From positions 3,039,501 to 3,103,500 of the forward strand of contig NZ_CP033324.1 of assembly GCF_003710085.1 (NCBI RefSeq): a stretch of DNA of 64,000 nucleotides, in the 5' to 3' direction. Below the pieces are notes generated by a model. The model searched no databases. It had not been told where the DNA came from and saw only the letters and a list, made by a program, of their open reading frames with translations. The translations under genes and the position numbers were made by a program. Source of the stretch: Nocardioides pantholopis. GTDB taxonomy: Bacteria > Actinomycetota > Actinomycetes > Propionibacteriales > Nocardioidaceae. Shown here piece by piece: positions 58,637 to 64,000 of the stretch; the first letter of the stretch is position 1; each line of letters opens with the position of its first letter.

Positions 58637-59514
58637 CCGTAGCTCCCCACCAGCGCCGTGATGATCAGGGCCCAGCCGTTGACCAGCACGAACAGCAGCA
58701 GCTTGAACGGCAGCGACACCATCGTCGGCGGCATCATCATCATGCCCAGCGCCATCAGCGCCCCGCTCACGACGATGTCGATCACCAGGAACGGGATGAA
58801 GATGATGAAGCCGATGATGAATGCCTGTTTCAGCTCGCTGAGGATGAAGGCCGGGACCAGCGTGGACATCGGGGTGTCCTCGCGGGTCTCGGGCAGCTCG
58901 CGGTCGGCGACGTTGGTGAGCAGCTCGATCTCGGACTCGTCGGTCTGCTTGAGCATGAAGCCGCGCAGCGGCTCGATGCCGTCGTCCCAGGCCTCGGTGC
59001 TGGATTTGTCGCCGTCGAGGTAGGGCTGCACCCCGATCTCGTTCATGTCGGCGAGGACCGGTCCCATGATGAACAGGCTCAGGAACAGCGCGAGCCCGGC
59101 CAGCACCTGGTTGGGCGGCGTCTGCTGCAGGCCGAGCGCGTTGCGGGTCAGCCCGAGCACCACCAGGATCTTCGTGAAGCTGGTGCAGGTGAGCAGGATC
59201 GCGGGCAGCAGCGAGAGCAGGGTCAGCGTGATCAGGACCGTGACCGACGTGCTCGGCTTGTCGGTGAGCCCGTCCAGCTCCACGGTGACCGACGAGTCAC
59301 CGGTGCCGTTCGGACCGCGCGGACCCTCCGGGGTCGCGACGGCGAGCACCTCGACCGTGGCGAGGTCGCCGGTCGCCAGGTCCCCGGGGACAGCCGCCTG
59401 GGCGGCGCCCGCGGGCAGCAGCAGCCAGCACAGCGCGGCCAGGGCCGCCACCACGAGGGCACGGGCCAGCAGCCGCCCCGGCGCAGTGCCGGGCCGGCGG
59501 GCGGGGGCGGTCAC
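58633..59514 (-). CDS. fliP: flagellar export gate protein FliP
   Basis: A 293-aa protein. An N-terminal signal peptide (about residues 15-40) is cleaved in the family. It has four membrane helices and the FliP core LLPAILLTCTSFTKILVVLGLTRNALGLQQTPPNQVLAGLALFLSLF. The exported region before the first helix (about 40-85) is longer than in E. coli. GTG overlaps the fliO stop (GTGA). Confidence 0.94.
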   Translation of the reverse strand: MTAPARRPGTAPGRLLARALVVAALAALCWLLLPAGAAQAAVPGDLATGDLATVEVLAVATPEGPRGPNGTGDSSVTVELDGLTDKPSTSVTVLITLTLLSLLPAILLTCTSFTKILVVLGLTRNALGLQQTPPNQVLAGLALFLSLFIMGPVLADMNEIGVQPYLDGDKSSTEAWDDGIEPLRGFMLKQTDESEIELLTNVADRELPETREDTPMSTLVPAFILSELKQAFIIGFIIFIPFLVIDIVVSGALMALGMMMMPPTMVSLPFKLLLFVLVNGWALIITALVGSYG

Positions 59515-60071
59515 GACGCCCGGCCGGTGACCGCGTCGATGGCGCGGCGCCAGGTGGTCGGGGAGAGCAGGGATCCGGCCAACGGGCCGTCGGCGGGCGC
59601 GGAGCCCGTCCGCGGCACCATCGAGACCGGCCGCTCCGCCCGGTGGGCGCCGCCCTCGGGCTGCTCGGTCTCGGCGCGCAGGATCTGGGCGAAGGACCGG
59701 GTCCGGCCGGCGGCACCACGGCGGTCGTGGAGGCCGAGAACGGCCAGGTCGACCGGCTCGTCGGCGTACCCGGCGGTGTCTGCGGGCCCGTCGACCTCCG
59801 CGAGGCCGACCTCCTCGGCGGCGACGAGGTCCAGCGGATCGAGCTCAGCGAGCATCTGCACCTGCTGCTCGGTGGCACCGAGCACGAGCACCCGGCTGCC
59901 GACCGTGACCACGGCGACCGAGGCGTGCCGGCTGATCGGCTGGCGGTGCACCACCGAGACGATGGCACCGGGCCGGCCCTTGAAGCGCTTGCCGGCGGCG
60001 CGGGCGATCAGCAGCATCAGGCCGACGACCGCAGCCAGCGAGAAGACCAGCCGGAGGAGGATCTCGAACAT
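59511..60071 (-). CDS. fliO: flagellar assembly protein FliO-like
   Basis: A 186-aa protein with one N-terminal membrane helix (about residues 6-24) and a small cytoplasmic domain (VVHRQPISRHASVAVVTVGSRVLVLGATEQQVQMLAEL) typical of FliO, which helps assemble the FliP ring. A long disordered tail follows (about 110-170). The operon position between fliN and fliP supports the call. Confidence 0.82.
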   Translation of the reverse strand: MFEILLRLVFSLAAVVGLMLLIARAAGKRFKGRPGAIVSVVHRQPISRHASVAVVTVGSRVLVLGATEQQVQMLAELDPLDLVAAEEVGLAEVDGPADTAGYADEPVDLAVLGLHDRRGAAGRTRSFAQILRAETEQPEGGAHRAERPVSMVPRTGSAPADGPLAGSLLSPTTWRRAIDAVTGRAS

Positions 60072-60080
60072 GGAGGGCCG

Positions 60081-60917
60081 TCAGCTCGCGGTCGAGGACT
60101 CGAGGATCTCCGTGACCCGCAGGCCGAAGTCCTCGTCCACGACCACGACCTCGCCCCGGGCGATCAGGTGGCCGTTGACCAGCAGGTCCGCCGGGCTCCC
60201 GGCGGCCCGGTCCAGCTCGAGGACGTGACCGGGGCTGAGCGCCAGCAGGTCGCGCATCGCCATCCGGGTGCGGCCCAGCTCGACCGTCACCTCCATGTCC
60301 ACGTCGCTGAGCAGCTCGATGCCCCGGCGCGGTGCCGGGGTGAAGGTCTGGCCGGCCGGGACCTGGGGGGTGGTGACCGGCGGCGGGACCGGGGCCTGGA
60401 CCGCGGCCTGGACGGCGGCACCGGCGGACGCGGGGGCGGGAGCTCCCGCGGCGGCGGAGGCCAGGGTCGGGGCCGAGACCAGCAGGGCGGCAGCGATGCT
60501 CTCGCCGACCAGCGGCACGACCGTGAACGGGGCGTCGGCGCTCCCGGCGACCGCCGCCACGACGGCGTCCAGCCCGACCTGCCGGGCGGCACCCACGGAG
60601 GCGCCCATCGACGCGGCGGCGGCGTCCAGCGCCGGCTGGATGGCCGCAGGCAGCTCGAGGTCGCCCAGCGGGCTGGAGGCCAGCGCCGAGACGAGGTCCT
60701 CGGCCACCAGGACGCCCAGCACGCCCGCAAGGGGCCCGCCGAGGTCGGCGACGACCGCACCGGCGAACAGGCCGGTGACCTGGGCGGTGCCCGGCTGGGC
60801 GCCGGGGGCCGTCAGCGGCTCGCTGGCCGGCAGCACCGTGCCGGCGGCCTCGGCGGCCGCCACGGCGACCTGCTCGGGCTCGCGGTGGCTGCCGGGCTGG
60901 GGGGCGGGGGTGGTCAC
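60081..60917 (-). CDS. fliN: flagellar switch protein FliN, FliY-like long form
   Basis: A 278-aa protein. The C-terminal SpoA domain (about residues 200-275, DVDMEVTVELGRTRMAMRDLLALSPGHVLELDRAAGSPADLLVNGHLIARGEVVVVDEDFGLRVTEI) is a clear FliN C-ring subunit. Residues 20-165 look like a CheC-type fold (TGLFAGAVVADLGGPLAGVLG; AIQPALDAAAASMGASVGAA) without the usual phosphatase Glu-Asn pair, as in degenerate FliY. A Pro/Ala-rich linker joins them. GTG overlaps the fliM stop. Confidence 0.88.
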   Translation of the reverse strand: MTTPAPQPGSHREPEQVAVAAAEAAGTVLPASEPLTAPGAQPGTAQVTGLFAGAVVADLGGPLAGVLGVLVAEDLVSALASSPLGDLELPAAIQPALDAAAASMGASVGAARQVGLDAVVAAVAGSADAPFTVVPLVGESIAAALLVSAPTLASAAAGAPAPASAGAAVQAAVQAPVPPPVTTPQVPAGQTFTPAPRRGIELLSDVDMEVTVELGRTRMAMRDLLALSPGHVLELDRAAGSPADLLVNGHLIARGEVVVVDEDFGLRVTEILESSTAS

Positions 60918-61876
60918 GGGGTCTCCTCCGGGGTGGTGACGATGAGGGCTGCCAGCCGCGGACCCTGGGTCCCGGCGGTGGCATGGGCGAACACGGTGCC
61001 GCCGACGGCGACGTCGAGGGGCGCCGAGGCGGGGTGGCGCAGGCGGAGCACGTCGCCGACGCGCAGGTCGGCGAAGACCTGGGGGGTGAGCTCGGTGCTG
61101 CGGAACCGGACCCCGACCTCCACGGGGACCAGCTGGAACTGCTGGCGCAGCAGGTCGGCGGCATGGGCGCGCTGGGCGCGCTCGCGGTTCGAGACCGGCG
61201 CCGGGGCGGCGGCGGAGGTGAGGTGCGGGAGCAGCCCGACGAACGGCAGGCACACGGTCATCCGGTGCGGCCGGTCGTCGATGCGCAGCTCGAACTCGAC
61301 GACGATCACCACGTCCGAGGCACCGGCGGCCTGCGCGAACTGGGGGCTGTACTCGACGCCGACGACGGTGGGCTCCAGCGGCACCACCGGGCCCAGGGAG
61401 TAGCGCATCTCGCTGAACAGGCGCTGCATGAGGCCCTCGACGACGCCGCTCTCGATCTCGGTCAGCGGTCGCTCGGGCTGGTGCTCGGTGCCCGGGCCGC
61501 CGAGCATGTGATCGATCGAGGACATCACCGACTGCAGGGACAGCTCGAGGATGCCGCGCCCGGGCATCGGCTCGGCGCTGAACATGGTCAGGTAGGTCGT
61601 GTTGTCGAGCAGCTGGATGTACTCGCCGTAGGTGCGCTGGTCGATGCTGCGCAGGGTGACCTGGCAGACGCTGCGCAGCATGGAGGTGAAGACCGTCGTG
61701 GTCTGCCGGGCGAAGCCGTCGAAGGCGACGTGCAGCATCCGCTGGTGCTCGCGACTGAGCTGCAGCGGGCGGCTGAAGTCGTAGGCGACCGGCTCCGCGC
61801 TGCGGGAACGACGGCGCGCGCGGACGGCCGACGGCGCGGATCGGCGCTCGGCTGGGGACGGCATCGTCGTACTCAC
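60914..61876 (-). CDS. fliM: flagellar switch protein FliM lacking the N-terminal CheY motif
   Basis: A 320-aa C-ring protein. The middle domain (about residues 35-215) contains LSREHQRMLHVAFDGFARQTTTVFTSMLRS, the GGPG loop and LTEIESGVVEGLMQRLF. The C-terminal SpoA domain (about 240-315) joins FliN. The start region MSTTMPSPAERRSAPS is basic and has no L-S-Q-x-E-I-D-A-L-L segment, which normally binds CheY-P. No upstream in-frame start restores it. Part of the flagellar operon. Confidence 0.92.
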   Translation of the reverse strand: MSTTMPSPAERRSAPSAVRARRRSRSAEPVAYDFSRPLQLSREHQRMLHVAFDGFARQTTTVFTSMLRSVCQVTLRSIDQRTYGEYIQLLDNTTYLTMFSAEPMPGRGILELSLQSVMSSIDHMLGGPGTEHQPERPLTEIESGVVEGLMQRLFSEMRYSLGPVVPLEPTVVGVEYSPQFAQAAGASDVVIVVEFELRIDDRPHRMTVCLPFVGLLPHLTSAAAPAPVSNRERAQRAHAADLLRQQFQLVPVEVGVRFRSTELTPQVFADLRVGDVLRLRHPASAPLDVAVGGTVFAHATAGTQGPRLAALIVTTPEETP

Positions 61877-62008
61877 GCGGGACCCATCGGTCCGCCGGCG
61901 GATGACCTGAGGGAAACCGGGCGAAAGGGGCCGCGTGCGCTCGACGGCGCAATGTGAACTTGGGGGTCCGGTCCGGGCTCAGCCCGCCCGAGCGACCGGC
62001 GCTGGGCC

Positions 62009-62039
62009 CGTCACTGGCCCGTCACTGGGCCGTCACTGG
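62009..62039. repeat. 11-bp tandem repeat across the fliL stop
   Basis: CGTCACTGG at 62009-62017, 62020-62028 and 62031-62039, an exact 11-bp period. The last copy holds the fliL stop codon. Confidence 0.7.
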
Positions 62040-62476
62040 GTGACGAACTGGGTGAAGTAGACCTCCAGGACCTCCTCGTGGTAGAGCTCGGCGAGCTCGT
62101 GGGTCAGGCTCGCCTTCATCTTCCGGCGGGTCTCAGGGTCGGTCAGGGTGGGCACGGACTGGCCGCTGAACATGTCGATGGTCGCGTCCAGGGCCTTGCT
62201 GCCCTCGACCTCGTGGGCGCCCTCGACGAGCTGGAGCGCGATCCCGACGCTGAGGTAGTGGCCGTCCGCGAGGTTGACCTGGACGGGGTCCAGGGCGACC
62301 ACCTCGCCCGGGACCGCCTCCGCCTCGCCGGAGGGCTTGAGGAAGAACCAGTAGCCGGCCCCGCCGAGGAGCAGGAGTGCCACCAGCACGATCAGCAGCT
62401 TCTTCTTGCGGCCGGTCGGCTGCTCGTCCTCGGCGGCGGGCGCCGCCTGCGGGGGCGACAGGGTCGTGGTGCTCAT
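62033..62476 (-). CDS. fliL: flagellar basal body-associated protein FliL
   Basis: A 147-aa protein with one membrane helix (about residues 27-47) and an exported FliL/stomatin-like domain (about 55-147, LDPVQVNLADGHYLSVGIALQL, LYHEEVLEVYFTQFVTQ). It surrounds the motor and supports torque. ATG overlaps the motB stop. Confidence 0.92.
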   Translation of the reverse strand: MSTTTLSPPQAAPAAEDEQPTGRKKKLLIVLVALLLLGGAGYWFFLKPSGEAEAVPGEVVALDPVQVNLADGHYLSVGIALQLVEGAHEVEGSKALDATIDMFSGQSVPTLTDPETRRKMKASLTHELAELYHEEVLEVYFTQFVTQ

Positions 62477-63345
62477 CGGGTGGTCCCTTCTTGGGTGGTG
62501 GTGCTCCGGGCCAGGTCGGGGAGCAGCTCGCGCACGGCCGCCTCGGCCGCGGACAGCACGACGACGTCCACCCGCTTGTTGACTGCCTGCGACTCCGGCT
62601 GCGACGGGTCGATCAGGGGCCGGGTGACGCCGTACCCGGCGACGGCCAGGCGGGCGGTGGCGACGCCGAGCCGCTCCTCCAGCCGACGCAGGACCGTGAT
62701 CGCCCGCGCCGACGAGAGGTCCCAGTCGGTGTTGAAGTACGCCGGCTTCACGTCGACCTGGTTGGTGTTGCCGGCGATCTCGAGGTCGTCGGAGAGCCCG
62801 GCGAGGACCGGGCCCAGCACGTCCACGACCCGCTCACCGCGCGGGGACAGCGTCGCGAGGTCGTTGCGGAACACCACGTGGCGCGAGACCAGGCTCACGA
62901 CGAGGCCGCGCTCGTCGTAGCTGGTGCGCACGTCGCTGCTGAGCCCCTCGGCCCGCAGCGCCCGACGCAGCCGGGTCTCGATGTCGCGCAGCCGAGCGAG
63001 CTCCTTGCGCGCGGCGTTGCGCACCTCGACGTCCGCGTCGGCGGTCCGCGGCGCCACGAACGCGGCGTCCGGGACCTGCTTGGCCGCGACGGCCGAGATC
63101 GCGGAGCTGCCGGTCTCCTTGAGCAGGCTGGTGCCGCCGTCCTGGACGACCGACGCCTCCCCGAAGCCCACGGCCAGGCCCTGCTTGAGGGCCGTGTACT
63201 TCTCGGTGTCGGTGTAGCTCATCGCGTAGAGGATGATGAACAGTGCCATCAGCAGCGTGATCAGGTCGGCATAGGTGACGAGCCAGCGCTCGCTGTCCTC
63301 GTGCTCCTCCTCCACGTGCCGCTTGGGGCGTCGGCGGGCGGCCAT
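62473..63345 (-). CDS. motB: flagellar motor stator protein MotB
   Basis: A 290-aa protein. The single membrane helix (about residues 22-45) contains the proton-carrying Asp (WLVTYADLITLLMALF, D27). A plug/linker follows, then an OmpA-like peptidoglycan-binding domain (about 165-275). There the usual GHTD pair reads GNTN, though the NTDWDLSSARAITVL helix is normal. Starts 2 bp after motA. Confidence 0.92.
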   Translation of the reverse strand: MAARRRPKRHVEEEHEDSERWLVTYADLITLLMALFIILYAMSYTDTEKYTALKQGLAVGFGEASVVQDGGTSLLKETGSSAISAVAAKQVPDAAFVAPRTADADVEVRNAARKELARLRDIETRLRRALRAEGLSSDVRTSYDERGLVVSLVSRHVVFRNDLATLSPRGERVVDVLGPVLAGLSDDLEIAGNTNQVDVKPAYFNTDWDLSSARAITVLRRLEERLGVATARLAVAGYGVTRPLIDPSQPESQAVNKRVDVVVLSAAEAAVRELLPDLARSTTTQEGTTR

Positions 63346-63347
63346 CG

Positions 63348-64000
63348 TCAGGCCGCTTCCGGGCGCTGCTGACCGGCCGGGAGCAGCGCGACCAGCTTGT
63401 GCTCGACGACCCGCGGGTTGGAGCCGGCCTGGATGGCGGCCACGCCCTCGATGATGACCTCCATGCGGGCGATCTCGAGCTCGCTGATCCGCTTGATCTT
63501 GGCGGCGATCGGCAACCACATCACGTTGGCGGTCATCACGCCCCACAGGGTCGCGAGGAAGGCACCGGCGATCGAGTGCCCGAGGGACTCGGGGTCCGCC
63601 AGGTTCTCCAGCACGTGCACCAGGCTCATGACGGTGCCGATGATCCCGATCGTGGGAGCGTAGCCGCCGGCGTCGGCGAAGAACTTGGCCGACATCTTGT
63701 CGGTGCGGCGCTTGGCGTCCACCTCGCCCTCGAGGATGTCGCGCACCTCGTCGGGGTCGGTGCCGTCGATGGCGAGCGTGACGCCCTTGACCAGGAACTT
63801 GTCGTCGATGTCCCGGGTCGCGTCCTCCAGGGCCAGCAGGCCCTCGCGGCGCGCCTTGTCGGCCAGGCCGACGACGGTCGGGACGACGTCGCCGGCGGGC
63901 GGCACGTTGGTCGTGAAGGCCCGGCGGGCGCCGATCATGGAGCACTTCGCGTCGGCGACGGTGCCGCCGGCGAACGAGACCAGCAGCGTCGCCCCGAAGA
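63348..64000 (-). CDS. motA: flagellar motor stator protein MotA, N-terminus outside window
   Basis: Frame open to the window edge; the visible part includes GATLLVSFAGGTVADAKC (helix), a cytoplasmic loop with the charged RRTDKMSAKFFADAGGYAPTIGIIGTVMSLVHVLENLADP segment and the final helix (GAFLATLWGVMTANVMWLPIAAKI). MotA and MotB form the proton channel that drives rotation. An inner ATG at 63938 is not the true start. Confidence 0.93.
   Translation of the reverse strand, partial: FGATLLVSFAGGTVADAKCSMIGARRAFTTNVPPAGDVVPTVVGLADKARREGLLALEDATRDIDDKFLVKGVTLAIDGTDPDEVRDILEGEVDAKRRTDKMSAKFFADAGGYAPTIGIIGTVMSLVHVLENLADPESLGHSIAGAFLATLWGVMTANVMWLPIAAKIKRISELEIARMEVIIEGVAAIQAGSNPRVVEHKLVALLPAGQQRPEAA

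Overview
The window is chromosomal DNA from a very GC-rich actinobacterium. Gene content (mtrAB-lpqB, whiB2-type WhiB, coenzyme F420 genes, DUF3499, DUF5719, TIGR03089) combined with a full flagellar export cluster points to the Nocardioidaceae, probably Nocardioides or a close relative. That placement is an inference from gene content; no rRNA or tRNA is present. I see no insertion sequence, phage gene, CRISPR array or origin. The DNA reads as stable chromosome with dense coding on both strands.

Layout. 1-6.9 kb: an incomplete secreted RCC1-propeller/EEP-nuclease fusion, a secreted lipase-like alpha/beta hydrolase, then a plus-strand run of a PRC/MgtE_N/CBS protein, a DUF1003 membrane protein, the Mrp Fe-S carrier and TatB. 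6.9-9.5 kb: a LysM protein coupled to an Rv3235-family protein, plus a secreted unknown. 9.5-22 kb: a minus-strand block resembling the Mycobacterium tuberculosis Rv3235-Rv3248 neighbourhood: secA, ycaQ-like, a NarL-type response regulator, long hpf, comF, lpqB-mtrB-mtrA and ahcY. 22-37.6 kb: DUF808, an acyltransferase, then the Rv3256-Rv3268-like block: SIS protein, Trm112-like, manB, DUF3499, a zincin-like protein, DUF5719, a giant GT2 membrane protein, whiB, fbiA-fbiB, DUF3105, manC and TIGR03089.

37.6-51.3 kb is a cell-envelope polysaccharide locus: a PGRP amidase with FG-GAP repeats, an ABC exporter (wzt/wzm type), a GlfT2-like galactofuranosyltransferase, UDP-galactopyranose mutase (glf), two GT2 transferases and two divergent LytR-CpsA-Psr proteins. 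Together these genes could make UDP-Galf, assemble a galactan on a lipid carrier, export it and attach it to peptidoglycan. 51-54 kb holds an enoyl-CoA hydratase, a HAD phosphatase and a Dps gene sharing a divergent pair of SigB-type promoters with an acidic small protein. 54-64 kb is one minus-strand flagellar operon, motA-motB-fliL-fliM-fliN-fliO-fliP-fliQ-fliR-flhB-flhA plus a small membrane protein, with most junctions overlapping by 4 bp.

Two regulatory patterns stand out. Thirteen genes have a TA(G/C)NNT box exactly 6-8 nt before their start codon and no Shine-Dalgarno sequence, as expected for leaderless transcripts. Many operons end in long perfect GC-rich hairpins without a T-run.
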